This document shows positions 1-9,041 of a stretch of 36,590 bases of DNA, piece by piece. The notes under the pieces were generated by a model. The model did no database searches. It had not been told where the DNA came from and was given only the letters and a program-made list of their open reading frames with translations. Where the stretch lies: the NCBI GenBank assembly GCA_012267505.1, contig JAAXGI010000066.1:1-36590 (forward strand), written 5' to 3'. Position numbers and translations under genes: made by a program. The DNA is from Gemmatimonadota bacterium. Its GTDB lineage: Bacteria > Gemmatimonadota > Gemmatimonadetes > Longimicrobiales > Gaopeijiaceae. Within the stretch, counting starts at the first letter, position 1; every line of letters starts with the position of its first letter.

Positions 1-845
1 CCCCCGCCGATCCTTGTGCCCCCCGCCCAGTCCTCCACTTCCGCGCCGACAACAGCGAGCGCCACGTCCGCGTCCCGGTGCCGGAAGTGGCGCGTGACCC
101 GGCTGAGCCGGGTCCCGAAGAGGAAGGTTTCGACCCCCGGGTCGAGACGGGTCAGCGCATGTACGAAGCGGAGGAAGAGGCGCGTGTAGGCACCCATGGA
201 GCCGGAGATGTCCACCAGAAGAACGAGTGGGGGACGGCGGTGCGCCGGTGCCCTGTAGCGCAGGGGGATCCCGGCCCGGCCGCCCCGGACGGCCGCCCGG
301 AGGCTCCTCCGCATGTCGATCCGCCCGGGCCTTGGCGCCGGCCGGAAGCGCCGCGTCGGGTACTCCCTCAGCGGGAGCTCCATCTGCCCGATCGCCCGCT
401 CCGCCTCCTCGATCTCCTCGACCGACATCTGCGCGAAATCCTTCGTGCGGAGCACCTCGCGGGGCGAGTAGCCCATCCGGTCGATGTCCGTCCGGGATTC
501 CCGACCCGGATCCTGCCATCGAGGGTCTGGACGGACGAGTCCTTCCCGCACGCGTCGGCCCGCGGGGCGGAGAGGCGGCTCGCCAAGGCGCTGGGCATCG
601 CGCGTGAGCTCTGCCAGGCGCTCCTGGCCCGTGCCGGACCGGATCCAGTACCGGCGGAATGCTTCGGCAAAGAGAGCCCTCTCCTCGGGTCTCCGGACGA
701 AGACGGCGTGAAGCGCGGAGGAGACATCGGCGCGGCGCGTCACGCCGACCGCCTCGACGGCGCGGACGGCCTCAATCACCTGCGCGGGACCGACCGGCAT
801 CCCGGCTGCCCGAAGGAGGCGGGCGAAGTGCATGATCCTCGCCAC
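1..845 (-). CDS. coxE: CoxE-like VWA domain protein, partial (3' end outside window)
   Basis: The frame is open to the left edge, so the C-terminus is missing. The visible 281 codons include the N-terminal block FARLLRAAGMPVGPAQV, a middle region with the SPREVLRTKDFAQMS block, and a von Willebrand A domain with the MIDAS motif DISGSM near residue 204. It ends in WAGGTRIGG, which is typical of the CoxE family. In known cox clusters CoxE works with the MoxR ATPase CoxD to mature the molybdenum hydroxylase active site. The gene follows coxD in the same frame, downstream of its stop. I chose GTG at 845 because GAGGGG sits six bases upstream. ATG at 833 is the alternative. Family call is firm; start is uncertain. 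Confidence 0.85.
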   Translation of the reverse strand, partial: MARIMHFARLLRAAGMPVGPAQVIEAVRAVEAVGVTRRADVSSALHAVFVRRPEERALFAEAFRRYWIRSGTGQERLAELTRDAQRLGEPPLRPAGRRVREGLVRPDPRWQDPGRESRTDIDRMGYSPREVLRTKDFAQMSVEEIEEAERAIGQMELPLREYPTRRFRPAPRPGRIDMRRSLRAAVRGGRAGIPLRYRAPAHRRPPLVLLVDISGSMGAYTRLFLRFVHALTRLDPGVETFLFGTRLSRVTRHFRHRDADVALAVVGAEVEDWAGGTRIGG

Positions 846-934
846 GATACGCCCCTCGCCCGGGCGATTCCCGGCGGTGGCCCGGGCCGGTGAGGAAGGG
901 GCGGGCGCGACTCGTCCCGGCTCGTGACTTCCGG

Positions 935-1879
935 TCACGGCGCAGGAGCAGCCGCGAGTTCCGCGTTCACCTCCGCGAGGGTCCGCGCGACCTCTTCTCC
1001 GCGAACACGTGCGATGTCGTCCTCGTACTTGAGGAGAACGCCGAGACTCTCGGTGACTGTCGCCTCGTCGAGTTCCGTGCGGTCGAGCGCCATGAGGGAG
1101 CGCGTCCAGTCGATGGACTCAGCGATTCCCGGGGCCTTGTACAGGTCGCTCCTCCTCAGCCGCTGCACGAATCCGACGACCTGCCGCGTGAGTCGCCGGT
1201 TCGCCCCCGGCACCCTGATCTCCAGGATCTCAAGTTCCCGGGCGGCGTCGGGATAGTCGATCCAGTGGTAGAAACAGCGCCGCTTGAGTGCGTCGTGGAT
1301 CTCCCGGGTCCGGTTCGAAGTGAGGACCACGACCGGGCACTCGTCCGCGGATACCGTTCCGATCTCCGGGATCGTGATCTGGAAATCCGAGAGAACCTCG
1401 AGGAGGAAGGCCTCGAAGGGCTCGTCGGTGCGATCCACTTCGTCGATGAGGAGGACGGGCGGACCGGAGGGCCCTGTCTCGAGCGCCTCGAGGAGCGGGC
1501 GCCGGATCAGGAAGGACTCGGAGAAGATATCCGCGCCGATACGCTCCGGATCCGCCTCACCCGCGACCTCCGCGATCCGGAGCGCGATCATCTGGCGGGG
1601 ATAGTTCCACTCGTAGACGGCCGATCCCGTGTCGAGGCCCTCGTAGCACTGCAGCCGGATGAGCTTCCGGCCGAGTGTCCGGGCCAGAACCTTGGCGACC
1701 TCCGTCTTCCCGACGCCCGCCTCCCCCTCGAGGAAGAGCGGGCGGCCGAGCGAGAGGGCGAGATAGAGGGCCGTGGCAAGGCTCCGGTCCGCGACGTAGT
1801 CGCCGGCCACGAGCAGTTCCGCAGTGCCGTCGACCGTGTCGGGGAGGGGGAGGGGGAACGGCGCGTCCGGTCTATCCAC
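935..1879 (-). CDS. coxD: MoxR-family AAA+ ATPase (CoxD-like)
   Basis: This is a 314-residue MoxR-type AAA+ ATPase. Walker A is EGEAGVGKT (residues 51-59) and Walker B is VLLIDEVDR (142-150), with an ESFLIRRPLLEAL block between them and a sensor-like VLTSNRTREI near 191. MoxR ATPases pair with VWA proteins as chaperones that insert cofactors or metals. In carboxydotrophs CoxD is implicated in maturing the active site of the large subunit. The gene lies 62 nt after coxM and is followed by the VWA gene, the standard coxM-D-E order. The target enzyme is inferred from context. Confidence 0.9.
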   Translation of the reverse strand: MDRPDAPFPLPLPDTVDGTAELLVAGDYVADRSLATALYLALSLGRPLFLEGEAGVGKTEVAKVLARTLGRKLIRLQCYEGLDTGSAVYEWNYPRQMIALRIAEVAGEADPERIGADIFSESFLIRRPLLEALETGPSGPPVLLIDEVDRTDEPFEAFLLEVLSDFQITIPEIGTVSADECPVVVLTSNRTREIHDALKRRCFYHWIDYPDAARELEILEIRVPGANRRLTRQVVGFVQRLRRSDLYKAPGIAESIDWTRSLMALDRTELDEATVTESLGVLLKYEDDIARVRGEEVARTLAEVNAELAAAPAP

Positions 1880-1941
1880 GCGCGCCGTGTCCCGGGCCCC
1901 GGCTCAACGGAGCCGCTCGGGCCGCGCCAGCTCCGTGGCCC

Positions 1942-2736
1942 TCAGCCGCACGCCTCGACGGCGCGCCTGGCCATCACGCCCACGAGGTGCGCCCGGTACT
2001 CCGCGCTCGCCTGGGGATCGGAGAGGAGTTCCTCGGCGTCCACAGGGACGCCGTCGAGGGACGAAGCGCTGAAGTCTGCCGCGAGGGCACGCTCCATCCC
2101 CTCGTGCCGGAAGGCCCCCGGCGCGGCTCCCGTGACCGCGACCCGGACGCCGCCCGGGCTCCGGGCGACCATCACACCCACGATCGCGTACTTCGAGGCG
2201 GGGTTCGGGAACTTGGCGTAAGCGGCCGCCTCGGGCACGCGGAAACGGACGGCCGTGATGACTTCGTCGTCCGCGAGCGCCGTCTCGAACATGCTACCGA
2301 GGAAGTCGGCCGCCGAGACTTCCCTCCGGTCCGTGACAACCGTCGCATCGAGGGCGAGCAGCGCGGCAGGATAGTCGGCGGCCGGATCGTTGTGCGCGAC
2401 CGAACCGCCAAGCGTCCCACGGTTGCGGACCTGCGGATCGCCGATCGCGCCGGCGAGCGCAGCGAGCGCGGGGATCGCCCCCGCCACCTCCGCCGACTCG
2501 CCGACCTCCCGGTGGGTCATGCCCGCCCCGATGACGAGTTCGCTCCCCTCGAGCCGGATCCCGCGGAGTTCCCCGAGTCCGGCCACCGGAACGAGCGTCG
2601 CGGGAGCCGCGAGGTCGAGCTTCATGACGGGGATCAGGCTCTGGCCCCCTGCGAGGAGCTTGCCCCCGGGGATGGACCGTAGCGCCTCGACGGCGTCGGC
2701 CAACGACGCTGGCCGCCTGAAGGTAAAGTCTTGCAT
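1942..2736 (-). CDS. coxM: FAD-binding medium subunit of aerobic CODH-type molybdenum hydroxylase
   Basis: This 264-residue flavoprotein subunit has the two FAD pyrophosphate-binding motifs of the family: AGGQS (residues 29-33) and [16 protein letters not shown] (108-123). It carries electrons from the iron-sulfur subunit to the acceptor. The length fits CoxM-type subunits. It starts 9 nt after the coxL stop, with a G-rich ribosome-binding stretch (GGGGG) before the ATG, so translational coupling is likely. The same fold occurs in other xanthine oxidase family enzymes, so the substrate follows the large subunit. Confidence 0.92.
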   Translation of the reverse strand: MQDFTFRRPASLADAVEALRSIPGGKLLAGGQSLIPVMKLDLAAPATLVPVAGLGELRGIRLEGSELVIGAGMTHREVGESAEVAGAIPALAALAGAIGDPQVRNRGTLGGSVAHNDPAADYPAALLALDATVVTDRREVSAADFLGSMFETALADDEVITAVRFRVPEAAAYAKFPNPASKYAIVGVMVARSPGGVRVAVTGAAPGAFRHEGMERALAADFSASSLDGVPVDAEELLSDPQASAEYRAHLVGVMARRAVEACG

Positions 2737-2745
2737 CGCCGCCCC

Positions 2746-5112
2746 CTACGCCTGAGAGCTCTGGATGGCCCGCCACACCCTCTCGGGCGTCGCCGGCATG
2801 TCGATGTGAGTGACGCCGTGTTCGGACAGGGCGTCCACGACCGCATTGATCACCGCCGGGCAGACGCCGATCGAGCCCACCTCCCCGACCCCCTTCACGC
2901 CAAGCGGGTTATGGGTGCAGAGCGTTGTGTTGTGGCCGAGCTCGAAGTTGGGCAGGTCGGCCGCCCTCGGCATCGTGTAGTTCAGGTATGAACCGGTGAG
3001 GAGCTGTCCGTTCTCATCGTACTGGCACTCCTCGAGCAGCGCCTGCCCGATCCCGTGGGCAAGCCCCCCGTGCAGCTGCCCGGCGACGATCATCGGGTTG
3101 ATGATCCGTCCCAGGTCGTCGACCCCCGTCACCTGCACCAGCTCGACGGTTCCGGTCTCCGGATCGATCTCCACCTCCACGATGTGGGCGCCCGCCGGGA
3201 AGGTGAAGTTCTTCGGATCGTAGAAGGCCGTCTCGTCCAGGCCGGGCTCGAGTTCCTCGATCGGGTAGTCGTGCGGCACGTATGCTGCGAGCGCGATCTC
3301 GCCGAATGCCTTCGCCCGGTCCGTTCCGGCGACTGTAAAGCTCCCGTTCTCGAACTCGATATCCGCCTCGGAAGCCTCGAGAAGGTGCGCGGCGATCCGC
3401 TTCCCCTTGTTGATCACCTTCTGCGTGGCGTTGTAGATGGCCGCACCGCCAACCGCGAGGGAGCGGGAGCCGTAGGTCCCCATCCCGAAGGGGATCTGCT
3501 GCGTGTCGCCGTGCACGACCTCGACCTGGTCGATCGGGACCCCGAGCTCGTCCGAGACGAGCTGGGCGAACGTCGTCTCGTGCCCCTGCCCGTGGCTGTG
3601 CGTTCCGGTGTAGACGGTGACGCTCCCGGTCGGGTGCACGCGCACCTGACCGGACTCGTAGAGGCCCGCGCGGCACCCGAGCGACCCCACGACGGCCGAT
3701 GGGGCGATCCCGCACGCCTCGAGGAAGGTCGAGACCCCGAGTCCCCGGAGCCGACCGCGCGCCCGCGCCTCGGCCCGGCGCTCCTCGAAGGCATCCGCTC
3801 CGGCCATTTCCAGCGCCAGGTCCAGCGTGGCCTGGTAGTCACCCACGTCGTACTGCAGCGCGACCGGCGTCTGATAGGGGAACTGGTCGGGACGGATCAG
3901 GTTCCTCCGCCGCAGCTCGACCGGATCGATTCCGGTCTCCCGGGCAGCCTTGTCGACAAGCCGCTCGAGGAGGAAGGTCGCCTCCGGACGGCCTGCGCCC
4001 CGAAGTGCGTCCACCGGCACCGTATTCGAGAACACGCCCTTCACCTCGACGTAGATCGCCGGCGTCGTGTACGGCCCGGCAAAGAGGATCCCGTAGAGGT
4101 ACGTCGGCACGCAGGTGGAGAATGTGGAGAGATACGCACCCAGGTTGGCGGCCGTCGTGACACGGAGCCCGAGAAACCGGCCCTCCGCGTCGAGCGCGAG
4201 TTCGGCGTGGCTCAGGTGGTCGCGTCCGTGACGGTCCGAGACGAACGACTCCGAGCGCTCGGCCGTCCACTTCACCGGACGCCCGAGCCGCTTTGCCGCC
4301 CAAGTGACGATGACCTCCTCGGCGTAGTGGTGGATCTTCGACCCGAACCCTCCGCCTACGTCGGGCGCGACGATCCGGAGCTTGCTCTCGGGGATCCCCA
4401 TGACGAAGGCCCCGAGGAGGAGCCGGATCAGGTGCGGGTTCTGGGTCGTCGTGAAGAGGGTGTGGTCTCCCGTGCGCGAGTCGTATTCCCCGATCGCGGC
4501 ACGCGGCTCGATCGCATTCGGGATGAGGCGGTTGTTCACGACATCGAGCGAGACGATGTGATCCGCGCCCCGGAACGCCGCCTCGGTCGCCTCGGCGTCG
4601 CCCACCTCCCAGTCGTAACAGATGTTTCCGGGGGCCTCATCCCAGACGAGCGGGGCCCCATCGCGGGTCGCGCTCGCGAGCGTCGCCGCGGCCGGGAGCT
4701 CCTCATACTCGACATCGACGAGCGCGGCCGCGGCCCGGGCTGCCTCACGGGTCTCCGCGATCACCGCAGCGACCTGGTCACCGACATAGCGTACGCGGTC
4801 GGCGGGGAGTGCCGGGTGCGGGGGCTCGACCATCGGCGAACCGTCCTTGCTCGTGATGAGCCACCCGCAGGGAAGTCCCCCGACGCCGTCTTCCGCCATC
4901 TCGCGCCCCGTCAGCACCGCGACGACACCGGGCGCCTCCTCAGCCGCCGAGGTGTCGATCGACACGATCCGCGCATGCGCCAGGGGCGAGCGGAGGATGG
5001 ACATGTGGGCCTGCCCGGGACGGTTGATGTCGTCGGTGAACTGTCCCCGTCCGGTGAGAAGCCGATCGTCTTCTTTGCGGAGCACTGCCGCTCCGATTCC
5101 GTTCTCGCTCAT
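2746..5112 (-). CDS. coxL: Molybdopterin-binding large subunit, form II CoxL-like
   Basis: This 788-residue large subunit binds the molybdopterin cytosine dinucleotide cofactor. It shows GGGFGSK (253-259), the loop [11 protein letters not shown] (368-378), HGQGHETT, and [10 protein letters not shown] with the likely catalytic Glu at 744. True CO dehydrogenase (form I) has AYRCSFR in the loop, with the Cys that binds copper. Here the loop matches the form II pattern AYRGAGR, with Leu replacing Tyr. This is therefore a xanthine oxidase family hydroxylase of uncertain substrate. I chose ATG 5112 because it overlaps the coxS stop by 4 nt and gives the expected N-terminus ([15 protein letters not shown]). 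A longer upstream extension would overlap coxS. Confidence 0.9.
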   Translation of the reverse strand: MSENGIGAAVLRKEDDRLLTGRGQFTDDINRPGQAHMSILRSPLAHARIVSIDTSAAEEAPGVVAVLTGREMAEDGVGGLPCGWLITSKDGSPMVEPPHPALPADRVRYVGDQVAAVIAETREAARAAAALVDVEYEELPAAATLASATRDGAPLVWDEAPGNICYDWEVGDAEATEAAFRGADHIVSLDVVNNRLIPNAIEPRAAIGEYDSRTGDHTLFTTTQNPHLIRLLLGAFVMGIPESKLRIVAPDVGGGFGSKIHHYAEEVIVTWAAKRLGRPVKWTAERSESFVSDRHGRDHLSHAELALDAEGRFLGLRVTTAANLGAYLSTFSTCVPTYLYGILFAGPYTTPAIYVEVKGVFSNTVPVDALRGAGRPEATFLLERLVDKAARETGIDPVELRRRNLIRPDQFPYQTPVALQYDVGDYQATLDLALEMAGADAFEERRAEARARGRLRGLGVSTFLEACGIAPSAVVGSLGCRAGLYESGQVRVHPTGSVTVYTGTHSHGQGHETTFAQLVSDELGVPIDQVEVVHGDTQQIPFGMGTYGSRSLAVGGAAIYNATQKVINKGKRIAAHLLEASEADIEFENGSFTVAGTDRAKAFGEIALAAYVPHDYPIEELEPGLDETAFYDPKNFTFPAGAHIVEVEIDPETGTVELVQVTGVDDLGRIINPMIVAGQLHGGLAHGIGQALLEECQYDENGQLLTGSYLNYTMPRAADLPNFELGHNTTLCTHNPLGVKGVGEVGSIGVCPAVINAVVDALSEHGVTHIDMPATPERVWRAIQSSQA

Positions 5113-5582
5113 GCGCCCGCCTCCATCGCTTCCGCGCCGACCAGGACGGCCTTCACGATGTTCTGATAGCCGGTGCAGCGGCAGAGATTGCCCTCGAGCC
5201 ACTCCCGGACTTCCGACTCGCTCGCATCCGCATGGTGGGTAGCAAGGTCGACCGCGCTCAGCACCATGCCGGGCGTGCAGAACCCGCACTGGAGACCGTG
5301 GTGCTCCTTAAACGCCTGCTGCATCGGGTGGAGGGATCCATCCGACGCGAGCCCCTCGATCGTCGTGACCTCCGCGCCGTCCGCCTCCCAAGCGAACATC
5401 GAACAGCTCTTGACGGACCGGCCGTCGACGAGCACGACACACGCACCGCACTGGGAGGTGTCGCATCCGACATGGGTGCCGGTCAGCCCCAACGCCTCAC
5501 GAATGCACTCGACGAGCAGGGTCCGGTCGGGAACATCTGCGGTGACTGAACGTCCGTTCACGTTCAGTGTGAGACTCGACAT
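5109..5582 (-). CDS. coxS: [2Fe-2S] small subunit of CODH-type molybdenum hydroxylase
   Basis: This 157-residue iron-sulfur subunit has both [2Fe-2S] clusters. The plant-type cluster uses Cys40, 45, 48 and 60 ([11 protein letters not shown] plus a later Cys). The C-terminal cluster uses Cys99, 102, 134 and 136 (QCGFC and CRC). It relays electrons from the molybdenum site to FAD. I chose ATG 5582, which is preceded by GGAGG four bases upstream and gives the usual N-terminus. A start 51 nt further up adds a low-complexity leader that homologues lack. It is the first gene of the S-L-M-D-E run, and its stop overlaps the coxL start. Confidence 0.95.
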   Translation of the reverse strand: MSSLTLNVNGRSVTADVPDRTLLVECIREALGLTGTHVGCDTSQCGACVVLVDGRSVKSCSMFAWEADGAEVTTIEGLASDGSLHPMQQAFKEHHGLQCGFCTPGMVLSAVDLATHHADASESEVREWLEGNLCRCTGYQNIVKAVLVGAEAMEAGA

Positions 5583-5717
5583 ATGGCCTCCAGCGCGGGG
5601 GACAAGGCTCGGGGACGGGCCCTTGGGACGCATAGGAACGATCCCGGGGACCGAGCCATCAGAGTGCGTGGCGGCGTGGCGGCGGTCAAGCGTCCCGCCA
5701 CCCGCCTGACCGGCGGT

Positions 5718-7448
5718 TCAGAACTGCGGTATCGGGGCGTTTCCGTCGAGCACGAAGCTCCACACCGCACCCGGGCCCCGGGCGTCGCCGGGTCCCGAGA
5801 GGATCGTCACGTACTGCCGGCCATCCAGCTCGTAGGTGATGGGTGTGGCGGGGCCCTCCGGCAGTTCAGCCTCCCAGAGCCGCGCTCCGGTCGTCGCGTC
5901 CAGTGCGTAGAAGACACCTTCCTCCGTCGCGCTGAAGAGCAGGTTCCCGGCCGTGGTCATCGTACCGCCGTTCCGCGACCCCGTATGGGGGATGCGCCAG
6001 TGTTCCTGCTGCGTCGCCGGATCGATCGCGGCCAGAAACCCGCGCGGCTCGGGCAGCTCCGGGGGGTCCGGACGTCCCCCGGCGCTCGACGGACCAATTC
6101 CGATGTTGAAGCGCCCGGGCACCGGGTCGAAATCGGGGTCGACCTCATAGAACCGCTGGTTGTGCTGACCCGGGAGATAGACGAGCCCGGTGTTTGGATT
6201 GTACGACATCGGGTTCCAGTTGTGCGCACCGCGGGGACCGGGGGAGAGCCAGACACCGGAGGTGTTGTACCTGGCCTCGGGCACCTCGAGCGGGCGGCCG
6301 GTCTCCATGTCCACCTCGTAGGCCCACGTCACGGTCGAGAACGCCTCCGCCGAGAGGAGCTCCCCGGTGATCCGGTCGAGAACGTAGAAGAATCCGTTCT
6401 TAGGAGCCTGCATCAGGACCTGCCGTTCGACCCCGTCGATGACGATGTCGGCCAGAATCATGTTCTGGACAGCCGTGTAGTCCCAGTCGTCGCCGGGGGC
6501 CGTCTGATAGTACCAGATGATCTCGCCTGTGTCGGCATCAAGTGCCAGGATCGAGGCGAGGTAGAGGTTGTCGCCGACGCCGTCGCTCCGGTGCTCTCGG
6601 CTCCATGGCGCCCCGTTGCCGGTTCCGATGTAGAAGAGATTCGCGTCGGGATCGAAGGCCATCCCGTCCCAGACCGTCCCTCCCCCGCCCCCATCCCACC
6701 AGTTGCCTGCCCAGGTCGCCGCCGCGAACTCCATCGCGGGTGACTCGAAGCCGAGTGCCGGATTGCCCGGCACGGTGTAGGTCCGCCACGCCTGATTGCC
6801 CGTCTCGGCGTCGTAAGCCGTCACGTAGCCACGCACGCCGTACTCGGCACCGCTGTTTCCGACGATCACGTTCCCGTTCGCGATCCGCGGGGCCATGGTG
6901 ATGCTGTATTCCCCGCCTACCGGTGTGGTCTGCTCGACCCATACGGGACGGCCCGTCTCGGCGTCGAGCGCGACCAGGCGGCCATCCAGGAGGCCCGCGT
7001 AGACCTTCCCGTTGTAGAGCGCCGGCCCCCGGTTCACCGGTCCGCAGCAGACGCTCGGCCCCCCATTCTGCCTGCCGCCTCGCACGATCGCCGGATCCCA
7101 GCGCCAGATCTCCTCCCCCGTGCGGGCATCCACGGCGAAGACGGTGCTCCAGGTCCCCGTACCGTAGAGAACGCCGTCGGAGACGAGCGGCGTGGCCTCG
7201 AGGCGGCCCTGCGAGCCCCCGATATCCCACCACCAGGCGAGCCCCAAGCGGTCGATGTTGTCGGCGGTGATCTGGTCGAGCGGACTGTAGTATGCCTCCC
7301 CGGGATCGCGGCCGTGGGCCAGCCATTCAGTCGGATCCGCCGCCTGGAGCGCGGCGTCGTCCACCCCCGCCGATCGCTGGGCGGAAAGCGGTGGCGCGAG
7401 GAGCGGGAGAAGGAGGGCGGCAACGGAGATGGGCAGGACACGGGACAT
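5718..7448 (-). CDS. Secreted PQQ-dependent (quinoprotein) dehydrogenase
   Basis: This 576-residue quinoprotein begins with a signal peptide ending near LSAQ. The beta-propeller has repeated W-docking motifs (for example DAETGRPVW). It has the vicinal disulfide Cys-Cys (134-135) that stacks on PQQ, and the catalytic Asp323 in GDDWDYTAVQ. The residue two places after the catalytic Asp is Thr, whereas lanthanide-dependent XoxF-type enzymes have Asp there, so a calcium enzyme is more likely. There is no C-terminal CxxCH heme domain, so electrons must pass to a separate cytochrome. ATG 7448 is chosen because GAGGT sits six bases upstream; a GTG 15 nt earlier contains that site. Substrate (an alcohol, sugar or aldehyde) cannot be read. 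Confidence 0.88.
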   Translation of the reverse strand: MSRVLPISVAALLLPLLAPPLSAQRSAGVDDAALQAADPTEWLAHGRDPGEAYYSPLDQITADNIDRLGLAWWWDIGGSQGRLEATPLVSDGVLYGTGTWSTVFAVDARTGEEIWRWDPAIVRGGRQNGGPSVCCGPVNRGPALYNGKVYAGLLDGRLVALDAETGRPVWVEQTTPVGGEYSITMAPRIANGNVIVGNSGAEYGVRGYVTAYDAETGNQAWRTYTVPGNPALGFESPAMEFAAATWAGNWWDGGGGGTVWDGMAFDPDANLFYIGTGNGAPWSREHRSDGVGDNLYLASILALDADTGEIIWYYQTAPGDDWDYTAVQNMILADIVIDGVERQVLMQAPKNGFFYVLDRITGELLSAEAFSTVTWAYEVDMETGRPLEVPEARYNTSGVWLSPGPRGAHNWNPMSYNPNTGLVYLPGQHNQRFYEVDPDFDPVPGRFNIGIGPSSAGGRPDPPELPEPRGFLAAIDPATQQEHWRIPHTGSRNGGTMTTAGNLLFSATEEGVFYALDATTGARLWEAELPEGPATPITYELDGRQYVTILSGPGDARGPGAVWSFVLDGNAPIPQF

Positions 7449-7619
7449 GAAGTACCTCGGCACGGGACTGGTCAGACGGCGACGGGGGCTTTCCGACAGT
7501 CACACTCCCGGGCGGGCATTCCGGGCCGGAAGATGGGACCCTCAAGAGATTCGCCGGCGCGGGGTGTGTCAATGTCGGGTTCCCGCGGGAGCCGGCCCCA
7601 GGACCGGGCCGGACGGGGG

Positions 7620-7648
7620 TTGCTCGGCTTTCCCCGTCACAATACGCT
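7620..7648 (+). promoter_or_regulatory. Candidate sigma70-type promoter for the His/Cys-rich protein gene
   Basis: TTGCTC (7620-7625) and TACGCT (7643-7648) are separated by 17 nt and lie just upstream of the small exported protein gene, in the region between it and the divergent PQQ dehydrogenase. The match to consensus is partial, so this is a suggestion only. Confidence 0.3.
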
Positions 7649-7686
7649 TAGGGGTTGTGTGCATGTGCGGGAGGCGGGGGAATCGA

Positions 7687-8097
7687 ATGTACGCGACCCG
7701 AGATTCCAAACCCCATGGGTGGGGGAGGCGGCTCTCCGGAGCACTGACGCTCGGTGCTCCCGTCGTGCTCCTCCTCGCCGGAATGGCGCAGGGTGCGGGC
7801 CTCTACCCATGTCCCGTGCACTCCCACGGCGGCTCCCACCACAGCACGGTCTTCGACGCTCACGGCCCGGGACACGAGGAATCCGGCTCCGGCGCGGAGC
7901 TCCCCGGGTGTGACTGCGGCCTCGCCTGCACCGAGGCCAGAACTTTCGACGACCCGCCCGGTACCGGCGAAGACAGCACCGAGCAGGTTCTCGCCCCCTC
8001 GAAGCCGTACGCCCAGCCATGGGTGCCCCTCGCGGCACCGCGGCGCGCGCCCGTGCGCTACTCCATTCCGCCCGCCAACGGACCGCCGTCGCGCTAG
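7687..8097 (+). CDS. Small exported His/Cys-rich protein (hypothetical)
   Basis: I do not recognise a family. The 136-residue product has a basic N-terminus, a hydrophobic stretch (ALTLGAPVVLLLAGMAQG) that looks like a signal peptide or anchor, then a cluster of possible metal ligands: CPVHSHGGSHH, AHGPGH and GCDCGLAC. The rest is Pro/Ala/Arg-rich. It lies directly before copC and a copper-type TonB receptor, so a periplasmic copper-binding or copper-sensing role is plausible but inferred. ATG 7687 follows a GGGGG stretch; an in-frame ATG at 7663 is also possible. Confidence 0.6.
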   Translation: MYATRDSKPHGWGRRLSGALTLGAPVVLLLAGMAQGAGLYPCPVHSHGGSHHSTVFDAHGPGHEESGSGAELPGCDCGLACTEARTFDDPPGTGEDSTEQVLAPSKPYAQPWVPLAAPRRAPVRYSIPPANGPPSR

Positions 8098-8261
8098 ACC
8101 GACCCGGTTCGCCAGCCGGAGCGCTCCCGAGAGCGATCCGGCAACGGGTGATCCCGACAGAGTTTGCCTCTCCCCTCCGGCTGTCACCGGACAGTCGGGA
8201 CGCTCGGGATATTGCGGTCCGGCGAACGACTGCCGCGAGCCGCATGACATGGAGAAACCAG

Positions 8262-8678
8262 ATGTTTCATAGAACACTCCGCCGGCAGATGAGCGTTGCA
8301 TTTGCCATCGGCGTTGCGACCACCGTCGTCCTCAATCTCGGACACGCTCTGGGCGCGCAGTTGTCCTCCGATCCGCACTTGGCGCTCGAGCAATCGGTCC
8401 CGGAAGCCGATGCATCGGTGGGACACCGACTCGAGGAGGTGCGCCTCTTCTTCTCGCAGCCCCCGCAGCTCGCCGGCACCTCGATCCGCGTCGTCGACGC
8501 ACGCGACCACCTGATGGAGGCGACGGCGGCAGAAGCCGACTCCGACGACCCCAGCGTGGTCTTCATCCGGTTGGAGGGCGCACTTGCCGCCGGCACCTAT
8601 ACGGTCCACTGGCGCGCGCTGGCACAGGACAACCACCCGGTAAACGGAGACTTCGGGTTTGCGGTGGTGACTGAGTAG
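8262..8678 (+). CDS. copC: CopC domain periplasmic copper-binding protein
   Basis: This 138-residue product has a signal peptide ending around ALGAQ, followed by the CopC fold. The first conserved block is DPHLALEQSVPEADASVG, with the His that forms part of the Cu(II) site. The last is DNHPVNGDFGFAV, matching the family's D-x-H-P-[VL]-x-G signature. CopC binds copper in the periplasm and usually works with the membrane protein CopD, which here lies about 6 kb away on the other strand. ATG 8262 has GGAG seven bases upstream. It sits between the His/Cys-rich gene and a copper-type TonB receptor. Confidence 0.88.
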   Translation: MFHRTLRRQMSVAFAIGVATTVVLNLGHALGAQLSSDPHLALEQSVPEADASVGHRLEEVRLFFSQPPQLAGTSIRVVDARDHLMEATAAEADSDDPSVVFIRLEGALAAGTYTVHWRALAQDNHPVNGDFGFAVVTE

Positions 8679-9041
8679 CGAACTCCGGAGTGCGAATCGC
8701 GGCACCGGCGTGAACGCGCGGCCTCCCATGGGATGCGATAACCCCGGGGATCTGGCCTCCGCCCCGACGGGAGGAGGGGCCGCCGGGCGCGTGCGGCTGA
8801 CATCTCGGCCCGCGCGCAGGCGCCTGGTGACGATGCCCTGCCGAAGGGACCGGGGTACGGCGTCGCCCCTGCACGCCCGCCAAGTCGGGGTGGGCGCCTT
8901 CCCGGACGCGCGCGAAAACCGGGCGATGCCTCGCCGGCATTTCAGCCCCCGCGACACGGCAGCCGGAGCAACGAAGACAAAACAAGAGATCCCAGATGCT
9001 GTCCCACCGACCGCGTGGGAAGCACCTGTCAAGGAGCTAGC
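8679..9041 (+). other. Intergenic region between copC and the TonB receptor
   Basis: These 363 bases are GC-rich and carry no convincing gene. I looked for a cobalamin-type riboswitch because a TonB receptor follows, and saw no B12 box. The only clear element is the ribosome-binding site AAGGAG at the end, five bases before the receptor ATG. Confidence 0.5.

Noticed and set aside
2746-5112. True (form I) carbon monoxide dehydrogenase
   Set aside because: The AYRCSFR active-site motif with the copper-binding Cys is absent; the loop is of the form II type.
3055-5166. Long open frame on the plus strand opposite coxL
   Set aside because: Its product is Arg/Asp/Gly-rich with no motif, and the minus strand carries a complete CoxL. 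In DNA this GC-rich, antisense frames stay open by chance.
5676-5701. Hairpin GTGGCGG...CCGCCAC after the PQQ dehydrogenase gene
   Set aside because: The stem is only 7 bp with a 12-nt loop and no T-run follows on the transcript, so I did not call a terminator.
5718-7448. Lanthanide-dependent alcohol dehydrogenase
   Set aside because: The residue two places after the catalytic Asp is Thr, not the Asp that marks lanthanide enzymes.
8679-9041. Cobalamin riboswitch before the TonB receptor
   Set aside because: No B12 box or matching helices could be found, and the receptor looks copper-related.
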